A stretch of 42,211 bases of DNA from an uncultured Bacillota bacterium (GCA_949291655.1 CASEWT010000005.1:1-42211), one strand, 5' to 3'; positions 24,484 through 33,261 are shown, counted from the stretch's first letter. Notes: generated from the sequence alone by a model not told the origin. A program made the numbers and translations.

Positions 24484-25405
24484 GGATATCGTCGACGGCA
24501 TGCACGTTCGGGGCGAATACCTCGTAAGTAGCCTCGTCCAAGGGGTCTCCAATGCCGGAAAGAAATACCTAACCATCGTTCTCCAAGACAAAACGGGGAC
24601 CATCGACGGGAAGAAATGGGAAATCGAGGAGGGCGATCTCGAGGTCTTTGCCCCGCGCCACGTCGTTTACGTGGAAGGGGAAGCGAATCTCTTTAAGAAC
24701 AATCTTCAGCTGAAGATCCTAAGCGGGACCGAGGTTCCCGCCTCGAGCGTCGATCTCGACCGCTTCGTCGCCCCCTCCCCGGTCGCGAAGGAGGAGCTGG
24801 CCAAGAAACTCGATGGCTATCTCTCCTCGCTTAAGGATGGCGAACTGAAAACCCTCGTTACCTCGATCGTAGACAAGTACCGCGACCGCTTCCTCGATTG
24901 GCCGGCCGCCGTCCGGAACCATCATGCCTACCGGTCCGGCGTTCTTTACCACTCCCTTTCGATGGCCGACCTGGCCGAAGAGGTCGCGAAACTTTATCCT
25001 TCCCTCGACCGCGACCTCCTCATCAGCGGCTGCCTCCTCCACGACCTCGGGAAGTGCATCGAGCTTTCCGGTCCTGTTGCCACCGAGTACACCCTCGAGG
25101 GAAAGCTCCTCGGCCATATCAACATCATGGCCGGGATCGTCCGCGAAGAGGCCGATCGCCTGAAGATCGGAGGCGAGACCCCCGACCTTCTTGCCCACAT
25201 GATCCTTTCCCATCACGGAAAGCCGGAATTCGGAAGCCCGGTCCTTCCCCTTACGAGGGAAGCCATGGCCCTTTCGATGATCGATGACTTCGATGCCAAG
25301 ATGAACATGCTCGACAAAGCCCTCGAAGGAACGAAGCCCGGCAACTGGACCGAAAGGATCTTCGCCTTCGACAACCGTTCGTTCTATAAGCCGAAGCGGG
25401 GATAG
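24470..25405 (+). CDS. yhaM: 3'-5' exoribonuclease YhaM-like (OB plus HD domain)
   Basis: A 311-residue nuclease. An OB-fold nucleic-acid-binding domain occupies residues 1-95 (YLTIVLQDKTGTIDGKKW), and an HD phosphohydrolase domain occupies about 140-300, with metal ligands around His161 and the HDLGK motif at 191-195 and a later ILSHHGKPEFGSP. This order is that of Bacillus YhaM, which shortens RNA (and DNA) from 3' ends. The start at 24470 is supported by GGAAAGG upstream; it overlaps recX by 14 bp. Confidence 0.92.
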   Translation: MILVKDIVDGMHVRGEYLVSSLVQGVSNAGKKYLTIVLQDKTGTIDGKKWEIEEGDLEVFAPRHVVYVEGEANLFKNNLQLKILSGTEVPASSVDLDRFVAPSPVAKEELAKKLDGYLSSLKDGELKTLVTSIVDKYRDRFLDWPAAVRNHHAYRSGVLYHSLSMADLAEEVAKLYPSLDRDLLISGCLLHDLGKCIELSGPVATEYTLEGKLLGHINIMAGIVREEADRLKIGGETPDLLAHMILSHHGKPEFGSPVLPLTREAMALSMIDDFDAKMNMLDKALEGTKPGNWTERIFAFDNRSFYKPKRG

Positions 25406-25412
25406 CCCTTAG

Positions 25413-25455
25413 GCAAATGAAAAGCCGGTTTCCGATGTGAGACCGGCATTTTGCA
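25413..25455. terminator. bidirectional terminator between yhaM and the HIT gene
   Basis: AAAAGCCGGT and ACCGGCATTTT (stem GCCGGT 25424-25429, ACCGGC 25442-25447) give T-runs on both strands between convergent genes. Confidence 0.8.
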
Positions 25456-25466
25456 TAGGTTTTTGC

Positions 25467-25883
25467 CTATTTGAGTCCCTGGGAAATGTCCTTGGCGAGG
25501 GCCGGGAGGTTGAGGGTGGAAGAGTCCATGGCCTTCATCTCGAGTTGGAAGCCGCCTTCCCCGCGGACATAGCGGGGAATGACATGGACATGGAAGTGGG
25601 GGACGCTTTGCCCGGCCATTTCGCCGACGTTGGTGAGGATATTGATGCCTTTGGCGCCAAGAACGGCGATCTCGGCTTGGCCAATCCGCTGGGCGACGTC
25701 CATCACTTTGTGGAGGAGGTCTTTCGGGACGGAGAGGAAATCCTGGTAATGGGCCTTCGGGATGACGAGGCAGTGCCCCTTGGCAACCGGGGAGACGTCA
25801 AGGATGGCGACGACCTCGTCGTCTTCATAGACCTTGCTCGAGGGGAGTTCCCCTTCGACGATGCGGCAGAATACGTCTTTCAT
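25467..25883 (-). CDS. HIT-family protein, Hint-like nucleotide hydrolase
   Basis: A 138-residue histidine-triad protein that probably hydrolyses adenosine phosphoramidates or related nucleotides. The triad is VPHFHVHVIPR, with His98 the expected nucleophile, and the N-terminal CRIVEGELPSSKVYEDD is typical. AGGAG stands 6 nt before the ATG. It follows the large lipoprotein genes on the minus strand, after their terminator; a TATAAT (25924-25929, minus strand) lies just before that hairpin and might be its own -10 box. Confidence 0.94.
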   Translation of the reverse strand: MKDVFCRIVEGELPSSKVYEDDEVVAILDVSPVAKGHCLVIPKAHYQDFLSVPKDLLHKVMDVAQRIGQAEIAVLGAKGINILTNVGEMAGQSVPHFHVHVIPRYVRGEGGFQLEMKAMDSSTLNLPALAKDISQGLK

Positions 25884-25902
25884 GGCTTTCTCCTAAAGGA
25901 AA

Positions 25903-25922
25903 GGGGCAGGTTGCCCTGCCCC
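25903..25922 (-). terminator. terminator after the large lipoprotein genes
   Basis: GGGGCAGG and CCTGCCCC form a perfect 8-bp stem with a four-base loop, followed on the minus strand by TTTCCTTT. Confidence 0.8.
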
Positions 25923-25940
25923 CATTATATTCCTTCTTCC

Positions 25941-27758
25941 TCAGTCGTAGATGTCCGGGAAGGTCGAGACGAAGTAGTCGTAGACATAGGTGTCGTGGAA
26001 GATGACGCCCATGAGCTCGACGTAGTAGGCATTGCTCGACGAGGTCCAGGTATCGCTCGAGGAGAGAAGGTAGCCGATCGTCCGGAGAACATAGTCAGCG
26101 AAGCTCGAAGTTTCCTCGGCGTGGGCCGGGAGCTCATCGTAGTACTGGTCGCCGTAGCTCTCGTTGACCTTGGCCCGCTTCACCGCCTCCTCGACGACGG
26201 TGATGTAGTAGGTGCCGTCGGAGAGGTAGATGTATGGGTACTCGTTCGAGGTGTCGTAGGTCTCCGGGAGGAGATAGTAGTTGCCGTTGCGGTAATAGCC
26301 GTAGTCGAGGTCGGCATTTTCGTACTTCCCATCGACGTAGGACACGCTGTCGACTTCGTTGGCGACCCGGGTGTCGAAGAGGACGCTCGAGAGCGGGTAG
26401 CTGTCGTCCATGGCGGAGGAGTTGGCATACCAGCCGTTGGTCGTGTGGTCTTCGGCCTGAAGGGTGTTCGTCTTGATGTCGAAGCCGGTTTGGACGCTAT
26501 AGGCGCCGCTGTTGGTGAAGTCGCTCCGGACGCTCGTGTCGTCGAGGAAGCGGTTGTTCCAGACGGCCGTGCCGCCATCCATCGTGATGAGCTTTTGGAG
26601 ATTGTCGAGGATGGTACCAAGAGCCGAGGGGCTGTAATACTGGATGGTATCTTGGCTCCACGGGAGGGTGATGGTCTTCAGACCGCCGCGGTCGGCGTTG
26701 TCCCAGCCGGCCTCGTCGTAGATGTTCCGGGCCATTTCCATCGTCTCGGCGTCCCACGTCTCGTAGGAGAAGTCGTAGCCTTGGTAGAGGGCATCGAGGA
26801 AGTTGAGGTCGTACTTTTCGACATCGGCGCTCGAATTCTCGATGACGAGCTTGCTATAGGCCGTGAGAAGGTCGCTTACGGCGCCCGGATAAGCGGTGGA
26901 CTCCGGAAGGGCGATGTAGCTGACTTCCCGGGCCGAGGAAAGCTCGAGGGTCGAGCGGTTGACCGTGTAGAGATATTCGACGGTCAGCTCGTTCCGGTAG
27001 ATATCCGGAAGGACGGTCGCGTCGATGTAGTTCTCGTAGGTGCCGAAAATGTCCTTGAAGTAGGCATTGGCGATGTCCCCGTCGTGGTCTTTGTTGCCGC
27101 CGTCGAGGATGCGCGTGGCGCTAGGATCCTCGTCGATGGCATCGGTCAGGACGTAGGTGCCGAGGATCTGGGTGTAATCCTCGTTATAGGGAGCAATGCC
27201 GTTTTCTTCTTGGGCCAGGTCGTAGTAACTGGCGATCTGGGCATCGTAGAACTTCTTCTCGACGAAGCGGGAACGGTCCTGATAGGTCGTGTCGTTCACG
27301 TAGCCGAGGAAGACGGTCCGGATGCGGAAGAGGACATCCTGGTAGAAGGAGACGACTTTGCTGCTGACCCCATGGCCTTCGGCATCATGGTAGGCCGGGT
27401 AGGTATCGGCAAAGGCCTGGATGGCCGTTTGGTCGCCGCTTTCGACGGTGCTCCGGAGCCCGGCAACGACGGTGCCGTCGGCCGCCGTGGTGTCGAAGAA
27501 GTTCCCGTAAACGGACGTCGCGTAGATATAGAGGACGTTGTTGAGAACGCGCTCGGAGTTCGTGTCGCCCGAGGAAACGAGAGCGTCGTAGATCTCGCCC
27601 AGCCGGTTCTGGTAGAGCCCGTCGTCGGCCAGGTTGAGGATCGGGGAATCGTAGGTTTCCGGCGTCGGAAGAGCCTCGAAGTCGTCGCAGCCCGCAAGGA
27701 TGAGGGACGCGCTGGCGAGAAGCGCCAGGAACAAGGGTTTCTTTTTATTGAGCGTCAT
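25941..27758 (-). CDS. large lipoprotein of unknown function, foldase-operon partner
   Basis: I cannot assign a function. It has 605 residues from the ATG at 27758; an upstream ATG (27773) lacks a ribosome site, whereas GGAG stands 9 nt before 27758. The signal peptide ends LILAGC (Cys24). The mature protein is acidic and very rich in Asp, Tyr, Ser and Thr. Its first helix-rich stretch (LGEIYDALVSSGDTNSERVL) looks like the corresponding region of the parvulin-type lipoprotein encoded just upstream (EFDRVYEVLVRNYYND), so the two may be distant paralogs. No parvulin motif is apparent. The start overlaps the upstream gene by 14 bp. It may be a degenerate PrsA-like chaperone. Confidence 0.7.
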   Translation of the reverse strand: MTLNKKKPLFLALLASASLILAGCDDFEALPTPETYDSPILNLADDGLYQNRLGEIYDALVSSGDTNSERVLNNVLYIYATSVYGNFFDTTAADGTVVAGLRSTVESGDQTAIQAFADTYPAYHDAEGHGVSSKVVSFYQDVLFRIRTVFLGYVNDTTYQDRSRFVEKKFYDAQIASYYDLAQEENGIAPYNEDYTQILGTYVLTDAIDEDPSATRILDGGNKDHDGDIANAYFKDIFGTYENYIDATVLPDIYRNELTVEYLYTVNRSTLELSSAREVSYIALPESTAYPGAVSDLLTAYSKLVIENSSADVEKYDLNFLDALYQGYDFSYETWDAETMEMARNIYDEAGWDNADRGGLKTITLPWSQDTIQYYSPSALGTILDNLQKLITMDGGTAVWNNRFLDDTSVRSDFTNSGAYSVQTGFDIKTNTLQAEDHTTNGWYANSSAMDDSYPLSSVLFDTRVANEVDSVSYVDGKYENADLDYGYYRNGNYYLLPETYDTSNEYPYIYLSDGTYYITVVEEAVKRAKVNESYGDQYYDELPAHAEETSSFADYVLRTIGYLLSSSDTWTSSSNAYYVELMGVIFHDTYVYDYFVSTFPDIYD

Positions 27759-29931
27759 AGTAGCAAGCTCCATTGTTGGTCCAGGTTTCGTCTTTGTCGA
27801 TCTGCCCGTACTGGACGGCGCAGTGTTCGGAGATAAGCGTACCGGTCATCGTGCTGGATCCCTGGCTCCGGGCCTCGTCTTGGGCTTGGAGAAGCTCGGC
27901 ATAGGTAAGCCAGTTGGTCTTCCACGTCTCGAAGTTGTCGTCGGTGGTCGATTGACGGGAGGTCCGAACGTAGGTTTGGAGATCCTTTTCGACGCCGGCG
28001 TCGGCAAACTCGATCTTGGCCCCGTCGCTTGAGGAGGTTCCGTCGACCAGAGACTGGAACTGGAAGCTCGTCAGGTTGTCGTTGTAGCCGCGGATCTCGC
28101 TGACGAGATTGCTCGACCGGGTGTTCTGGGTGCTCGTCTGGGTTCCCTGGTAGGTGACGAAAGTGCTGAGGTCGTTGCCTTCGCTATCCGTCGGGTAGGA
28201 GGAACTGGAAGTGGTGTAGGTCGTGTAGTACTGGCTGAGGGTAGCCGTGCCATCGGTCGCCGCGGCGTTCTCGACGTATTCCGTCTGGCCGTCCTTCGGG
28301 CTGCTCGGGTCGCTGATCGTTGTGGCGCTGAGCCCGTATTGGGAAAGGGCCGAGCGGTTGATGACGATGAAGTGGACCCCTTGGTAGCTGTCGGTGCCGG
28401 CCCGGACGACGAGGACGACCTGGCCTTCGCTATTGGTCAGGACATTGTCGTTTTGGGAGCCGTTGATGCCGGGGAGGATGTCCGTGGTATCGACTTGGAA
28501 GCCCGGGAGCGAGGCGAAGAAATCGCTATGGGCGCCTTCGTAGTTCTCGCCGGTGACGTAATAGGTATCGGAAACGGTGTTGGTCGCCTGCTGGCCCGCC
28601 GTGACGATGTCGTTGCTTCCGATCGTCGTGGCAATCTGCGAAAGGGTGTTCATCTCGATGGCGTTCGGGGTGATGACGCAGACATTGTGGCGGTTGAAGT
28701 ACTTATTGAAGATGATGTTGCGCGGATAGAAGATCGCGTTGTTGTCGTTGACCCGGTTGCCGTTTTGGTCGGTGTCGACGTCGCTATTCTCAAGAAGGGC
28801 GAGGGCCGCGCCGAAGGGGATGGTCCCGATTCCCTTGTTGGTGAAATACTCGTTGACCGTTTCGCCGCTGCTCAGCGTTTGAGTATCGTCGACATCCGAA
28901 GTGGAGGCCGCGTCCTCGGTGAGCCCCGGGGTGATCCGGTAGACGTTTTCCGAGCCGTAGGTTGTCCCCTTTTCCCGTTGGTTATATAAGGATTCGTACG
29001 CGTAGATGCCGAGCTTGAACTCGTTGACGAGGTCGCTGTCCATGACCTTGGTCATAAGGCCGGTGGAGCTATCGGTGGCAAGTTCGCCGCCGTTGGCCGC
29101 CGAGCCGGTATCGCCCGAGAACTGGGCCGCCAGCTGGCTGAAGGTCGGCCGGTTGGTCAGGGTCTGGAGACGCTCGTTGACGCCGGCCAAGCGGAGGATC
29201 AAGGTCGCGAGGTTGGTCGCTTCGCCGCCGCCGTTTTCGCCGGTTTCGGTAATCGTGTCCTGCGTGTAGTTGCCGCTCGTGGCGCTCGTGAGGCTGATGA
29301 GAATGTGGCGGATGTGGTAGGGCATCTGTTCCTTCAGATAGCCGGCATCGCCGCGGCCCCATTCTTCGCTCTCCGGGAAAGCGGCCCGGGTCTCGCCGTC
29401 GATGGTGAGTTCGCCATCGCGCATGACTTCGGTTCCGTTGATGCTGCTATCGCCGGTGCCGAAAGTGGCGTAGAAGTCGTCGAGGAAACGGGACTGCTCT
29501 TCCTGATAGAGGTGATATTGGTAGAGCTCATCGGCGTTTTCGCAATCGTGCGAATTGAGAATCGTCTGCCATTCCTGCTCGAAGGTCGTGCCGTTGCTCG
29601 AAGCGTTGCTCGTGGCGGTTTGCTTGTCGGTAATGACATCGGCGCGAGCCCTGTCTTCAAGCGTCCTCAGGACGCTGGCTTGCGAGGGGTCGTTGTAATA
29701 ATTCCGGACCAAAACCTCGTAGACGCGATCGAACTCGGTGCTGAGCGAACTCCCGTCGTCGAGATAGTCATCCAGAAGCTGCTCGGCGGTATAGCTAACG
29801 CGATTGCCTTGGGCGTCGGTGTAGGTAAGAACACTTCCGTCCGTCGTCTCCGTCGGGTAGTTGCACGCCGAGAGACCAACGGTGACACCAAGCAACAGAG
29901 CTAGGCCGAGGGCACTTCTTTTTTTGTTCAT
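27745..29931 (-). CDS. PrsA-like lipoprotein with parvulin-type peptidyl-prolyl isomerase domain
   Basis: A 728-residue lipoprotein, about twice the usual PrsA length. The signal peptide ends VGLSAC (Cys23). Residues 60-155 resemble the helical chaperone region of PrsA/SurA. A parvulin-like domain starts at YHIRHILISL (205-214) and includes FSQLAAQFSGDTGSAANGGE, the hallmark of the PPIC family, but with long Thr/Asn/Ser-rich inserts. GVHFIVINRSA, further on, may be its last strand. It should help secreted proteins, such as the large galactanases, fold outside the membrane. The start at 29931 fits the signal peptide; the nearest AGGAGG is an unusually long 16 nt upstream. An operator-like palindrome lies in its promoter. 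Confidence 0.78.
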   Translation of the reverse strand: MNKKRSALGLALLLGVTVGLSACNYPTETTDGSVLTYTDAQGNRVSYTAEQLLDDYLDDGSSLSTEFDRVYEVLVRNYYNDPSQASVLRTLEDRARADVITDKQTATSNASSNGTTFEQEWQTILNSHDCENADELYQYHLYQEEQSRFLDDFYATFGTGDSSINGTEVMRDGELTIDGETRAAFPESEEWGRGDAGYLKEQMPYHIRHILISLTSATSGNYTQDTITETGENGGGEATNLATLILRLAGVNERLQTLTNRPTFSQLAAQFSGDTGSAANGGELATDSSTGLMTKVMDSDLVNEFKLGIYAYESLYNQREKGTTYGSENVYRITPGLTEDAASTSDVDDTQTLSSGETVNEYFTNKGIGTIPFGAALALLENSDVDTDQNGNRVNDNNAIFYPRNIIFNKYFNRHNVCVITPNAIEMNTLSQIATTIGSNDIVTAGQQATNTVSDTYYVTGENYEGAHSDFFASLPGFQVDTTDILPGINGSQNDNVLTNSEGQVVLVVRAGTDSYQGVHFIVINRSALSQYGLSATTISDPSSPKDGQTEYVENAAATDGTATLSQYYTTYTTSSSSYPTDSEGNDLSTFVTYQGTQTSTQNTRSSNLVSEIRGYNDNLTSFQFQSLVDGTSSSDGAKIEFADAGVEKDLQTYVRTSRQSTTDDNFETWKTNWLTYAELLQAQDEARSQGSSTMTGTLISEHCAVQYGQIDKDETWTNNGACYYDAQ

Positions 29932-29974
29932 AAGTGTGGACTCGAATCCTCCTTTTCCAAACATTGCGCTTCTA

Positions 29975-30003
29975 AGGATATTCTCTAAAGAGAATGGGTG
30001 CAA
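29975..30003 (-). promoter_or_regulatory. promoter of the large lipoprotein operon
   Basis: On the minus strand, TTGCAC (-35, 29998-30003) and TATCCT (-10, 29975-29980) are 17 bp apart. The predicted start is about 37 nt before the ATG at 29931. Confidence 0.55.
29980..29995. promoter_or_regulatory. perfect palindrome ATTCTCTAAAGAGAAT, candidate operator
   Basis: Two 7-bp inverted arms, ATTCTCT and AGAGAAT, flank AA. The element lies between the -35 and -10 boxes of the lipoprotein promoter (touching one -10 base), where a bound repressor would block RNA polymerase. The regulator is unknown. Confidence 0.55.
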
Positions 30004-30036
30004 GGAAATATTTGACGCCCCGTTTTACCGTATCGT

Positions 30037-30065
30037 TTGAAGGCCAAAGACCGCTGTCCTAGAAT
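30037..30065 (+). promoter_or_regulatory. promoter of the suf-mnmG-par operon
   Basis: TTGAAG (30037-30042) and TAGAAT (30060-30065) with a 17-bp spacer; predicted leader about 17 nt with AGGA at 30077-30080. Confidence 0.75.
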
Positions 30066-30087
30066 AGCGGCGCAGCAGGAACGCAAG

Positions 30088-30921
30088 ATGGAAAAACTAG
30101 AAATCATCGACCTTCATGCCTCGGTCGGAGGCACTCAGATACTTCGGGGCGCGAACCTCGAAATCCGGCGGGGCGAGTCCCTTGCCCTCCTTGGTCCCAA
30201 CGGGCATGGGAAGAGCACCCTCCTCGGCCTCATAATGGGGAATCCGCGCTATCGCCTCGACAGCGGGAAAATCATCCTCGACGGAGAAGACATCACCTCC
30301 CTTTCCGCCGATGAGCGGAGCAAGCGGGGCCTCTTTTTGGCCATGCAGAACCCGAGCGAGATCCCGGGCCTCAACTCGGCCGATTTCCTCAAGGCGATGA
30401 TGAACGCTCACCGGCAAAAGAAGATTTCGCTCCTTGAGTTCTATCGAGCTATGAACGGGGCCTACGAGAAGATGGGTATCCCCCTCGAGATGAGCAAACG
30501 GAACCTCAACGAAGGTTTTTCCGGCGGCGAGAAAAAGAGGAACGAAATTCTACAAATGCTACTTTTAAATCCATCGTTCGCGATGCTCGACGAAATCGAT
30601 TCGGGCCTTGACGTGGATGCCATCAACGTGGTTGCGAAAGCCATCAACGAGGAGGCAGCAAAGGGAACCTCGTTCCTAATCGTCTCCCACTATGCCCGCC
30701 TCTATAACCTCCTCAAGCCAACCCGGGCAGCCATCATGATCAATGGGCGGATCGTCGTCGATGGCGATGCCTCGCTTATCCAAAGGGTGGACCGCGAGGG
30801 CTACGAATGGATCAAGCGCGAGCTCGGCATTGAAATCGAAAAGGAAATCGCCCCGGCGATGAACCAGGTGTCGATTGGCGTCTGCGCCACCAAGGAAGCG
30901 GCGAACAATGGAAGCAAATAG
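30088..30921 (+). CDS. sufC: Fe-S cluster assembly ATPase SufC
   Basis: A 277-residue ABC-type ATPase that drives the SufBCD scaffold on which iron-sulfur clusters are built. Walker A is GPNGHGKST (36-44), the signature is FSGGEKKR (144-151), and Walker B with the catalytic glutamate is LDEIDSGLD (167-175). The Q-loop MQNPSEIPGL is typical of SufC. The start at 30088 is chosen because AGGA stands 7 nt upstream and homology starts with MEKLEIIDL. It is the first gene of an overlapping operon; it overlaps sufD by 14 bp. Confidence 0.96.
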   Translation: MEKLEIIDLHASVGGTQILRGANLEIRRGESLALLGPNGHGKSTLLGLIMGNPRYRLDSGKIILDGEDITSLSADERSKRGLFLAMQNPSEIPGLNSADFLKAMMNAHRQKKISLLEFYRAMNGAYEKMGIPLEMSKRNLNEGFSGGEKKRNEILQMLLLNPSFAMLDEIDSGLDVDAINVVAKAINEEAAKGTSFLIVSHYARLYNLLKPTRAAIMINGRIVVDGDASLIQRVDREGYEWIKRELGIEIEKEIAPAMNQVSIGVCATKEAANNGSK

Positions 30922-31606
30922 GCGCCTAATCGATTACTTCCACGGCCTTCCTTCGAGCGTCGAAATCGACGTGGGAGAAGGAGAGGATGTCTTGCTCCGG
31001 CTTCTTCCGGACGAGCCTTTCGAAGATGTCCATTTCAAGGTAAATGTTTCCAAGAATGGGAGATTTGAAGGCGTTTTTGCGGATATTATCCATCATAATG
31101 GCCATTTTTCCATCGACATCGAGCTTCAGGGCGAAGGGGCTAATGCCCACTGGTTGCTTTCTTCCATCGGGCTTGGAAGCGACCGCAAGGCCTTCGAGCC
31201 GAGCGTCACTCACAAAGCTTCCAATACCGAGGCTACAATGGAAAGCTATGGCGTCGCTGCCGGCGAAAGCCGGCTTTCCTTCGCCGGGGTTAGCCAAATC
31301 GAAAAGGGTGCCCGGAAGGCGAAGACAAGGCAAAGCGCCAAGGTCATCGTCTTCGACCCCTCGAGCGACGGCAAATCCTCCCCGGTCCTCAAGATCGGGG
31401 ACAACGATGTCGAAGCTTCCCATGCCGCCGTCGTCGGCCGCCTCAACGAAGAGCATCTTTATTACCTTGAAAGCCGAGGCATTTCCCGGGAAGAGGCCCG
31501 GCGGCTGATCGCCATGGGGTATCTGGCCCCGGTCATGCCCTATTTTGGCGAAAAGGAATGCTCCCGCATTAGCGAATCCATCAAAGGAGGACTTTTCCAT
31601 GATTGA
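30908..31606 (+). CDS. sufD: short SufD-like scaffold protein
   Basis: A 232-residue protein, about half the usual SufD length. The part present matches the C-terminal half of SufD: KVIVFDPSS, then LKIGDNDVEASHAAVVG (the conserved histidine-containing segment) and LYYLESRGISREEARRLIAMGYL, as in SufB/SufD. The N-terminal helical region and much of the beta-helix are shortened to about 110 residues. Its position between sufC and sufS is the standard Firmicutes place for sufD. It should pair with SufB and SufC; whether the short form is functional is unproven, but no frameshift or stop is visible. Confidence 0.8.
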   Translation: MEANRRLIDYFHGLPSSVEIDVGEGEDVLLRLLPDEPFEDVHFKVNVSKNGRFEGVFADIIHHNGHFSIDIELQGEGANAHWLLSSIGLGSDRKAFEPSVTHKASNTEATMESYGVAAGESRLSFAGVSQIEKGARKAKTRQSAKVIVFDPSSDGKSSPVLKIGDNDVEASHAAVVGRLNEEHLYYLESRGISREEARRLIAMGYLAPVMPYFGEKECSRISESIKGGLFHD

Positions 31607-32828
31607 CCCATATGTATTGAGAAAAGACTTTCCGATGTATGTAAATCAAGTAAAGATGCAAGGCAAGCCCCTCGTCTTTCTGGACAATGCTTCGACGACC
31701 TTCAAGCCTTACTCGGTGGAGAAAGCCGTCCTTCGATACTACGAGACGGAAACCAGCAACTCCCACCGTGGCGACTACGATCTTTGCTATAACATGGACC
31801 AAGAGGTGCTGGGCACGAGAAAGAAGCTGGCTCGCTTCATCAACGCCTCCCCCGAGGAAATCGTCTTTACTTCCGGTACAACCTCCTCGCTTAACCTCGT
31901 GGCTTTCGGTTATGGTGCCAAGCACCTGAAAGCCGGGGACGAAATCCTCATCACCCAGGCTGAGCACGCCTCCAACGTCCTTCCTTGGTTCAAAGTCGCC
32001 GAAATGACCGGTGCCAAAATCGGCTATATCCCTCTCGACGAAGAAGGAAAACTGACGGTTGAGAACCTTAAGAAAACCCTGACCTCGGAAACAAAAATCG
32101 TGGCCGTCGCCCACGTGACCAATGTCTTGGCCCACATTGCCCCGATCAAGGAAATCGCCAAGCTTGCCCACGAACACGGGGCAATCCTCGTTGTCGACGG
32201 GGCCCAGTCAGTACCTCACATACCGACGGACGTCAAAGACCTCGATTGCGATTTCCTGGCTTTCTCGGGCCACAAGATGCTCGGGCCGACCGGTATCGGC
32301 GTCCTCTATGGAAAATACGACCTCTTGTGCCAGACCGACCCCTTCATGACGGGCGGCGGGATGAATGCCAAGTTCGACATGTGCGGGGACGTTGGCTATC
32401 TGGCCCCGCCGATGAAGTTCGAGGCCGGGACCCAGAATCTCGAGGCTATCATCGGCCTCGGCGCTGCCGTCGATTACCTCATGGGCATCGGGATGGATAG
32501 CGTCGAATCCCACGACGATATGCTTAAGCGCTATTGCGTCGAAGAACTCGAAAAGACCGGGATGGCCGACATCTACAACCCGACGAGCAAAGGGGCCATC
32601 GTCGCCTTCAACATCAAAGGCGTTTTCGCTCAAGATGCGGCCACTTTCCTCAATAGCCGCGGGATTGCCTGCCGAAGCGGCAACCATTGCGCGAAGATCC
32701 TCATCGACTACCTTGGGGTCGGGGCCACGGTCAGGGCCAGCTTCTACCTCTACAATACGAAGGAAGACATCGATGCTCTCGTCGATGCCGTCCGCCACGG
32801 AAAGGAGTTCCTCGATGCCTACTTTTGA
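31599..32828 (+). CDS. sufS: cysteine desulfurase SufS
   Basis: A 409-residue PLP enzyme that removes sulfur from L-cysteine for cluster assembly. The PLP lysine is Lys226 in FSGHKMLGPTG, the aspartate motif is VVDGAQSVPH, and the persulfide cysteine is Cys364 in CRSGNHCAK, the short type II loop of SufS. AAAGGAGG stands 8 nt before the ATG at 31599, which overlaps sufD by 8 bp. Sulfur is handed to SufU, encoded next. Confidence 0.97.
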   Translation: MIDPYVLRKDFPMYVNQVKMQGKPLVFLDNASTTFKPYSVEKAVLRYYETETSNSHRGDYDLCYNMDQEVLGTRKKLARFINASPEEIVFTSGTTSSLNLVAFGYGAKHLKAGDEILITQAEHASNVLPWFKVAEMTGAKIGYIPLDEEGKLTVENLKKTLTSETKIVAVAHVTNVLAHIAPIKEIAKLAHEHGAILVVDGAQSVPHIPTDVKDLDCDFLAFSGHKMLGPTGIGVLYGKYDLLCQTDPFMTGGGMNAKFDMCGDVGYLAPPMKFEAGTQNLEAIIGLGAAVDYLMGIGMDSVESHDDMLKRYCVEELEKTGMADIYNPTSKGAIVAFNIKGVFAQDAATFLNSRGIACRSGNHCAKILIDYLGVGATVRASFYLYNTKEDIDALVDAVRHGKEFLDAYF

Positions 32829-33261
32829 GATAACCCCGCAAATCATGCGGGAAATCATCATGGACCATTATTCCAATCCCCGGCACAAAGGGGTGCCGAG
32901 CGGCGAGGGATATCGCAAAATCCATACCGATTCGGTCAATTGCATCGACGATTTCGATGTCTATGTGAAAGAAGACGGCGGGAAGATTTCCGATGCCAGA
33001 TGGGAAGGGGTCGCTTGCACCATTTCGAGCGCCTCGACCGATATCCTTTGCGACCGCGTCATCGGGATGGACGCCGATGAAGCCCACCGCTTGGTCGGGG
33101 AGTTCCTCGCCATGATCGAGGAGAAGCCCTACGACAGCGAAATCCTCGACGAAGCCTTGGCTTTCAAGAATACCGGAAAGCAAGCGGCCCGCATCCACTG
33201 TGCCACGATGGGCTGGACCGCTCTCGACGAGTTGATCGGAGGAACGAAATCCAATGGCTGA
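32815..33261 (+). CDS. sufU: SufU zinc-dependent sulfur transfer protein
   Basis: A 148-residue member of the IscU-like family. Zinc ligands match Bacillus SufU: Cys43 and Asp45 in VNCIDD, Cys68 in [11 protein letters not shown], and Cys129 in IHCATMGW. In Bacillus this protein accepts sulfur from SufS rather than acting as scaffold. AAAGGAG precedes the ATG, which lies inside sufS (14 bp overlap); its own stop overlaps sufB by 8 bp. Confidence 0.95.
   Translation: MPTFEITPQIMREIIMDHYSNPRHKGVPSGEGYRKIHTDSVNCIDDFDVYVKEDGGKISDARWEGVACTISSASTDILCDRVIGMDADEAHRLVGEFLAMIEEKPYDSEILDEALAFKNTGKQAARIHCATMGWTALDELIGGTKSNG

Noticed and set aside
25437-27836. A 799-codon plus-strand open frame opposite the 605-aa lipoprotein
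   Set aside because: Composition is a mirror of the minus-strand gene (Val/Gly/Asp-rich), with no domains, while the minus strand has a signal peptide, lipobox and ribosome site.
32112-32119. CACGTG-containing stretch in sufS as a parS site
   Set aside because: The flanks lack the GTTTC/GAAAC arms; it is ordinary coding sequence.
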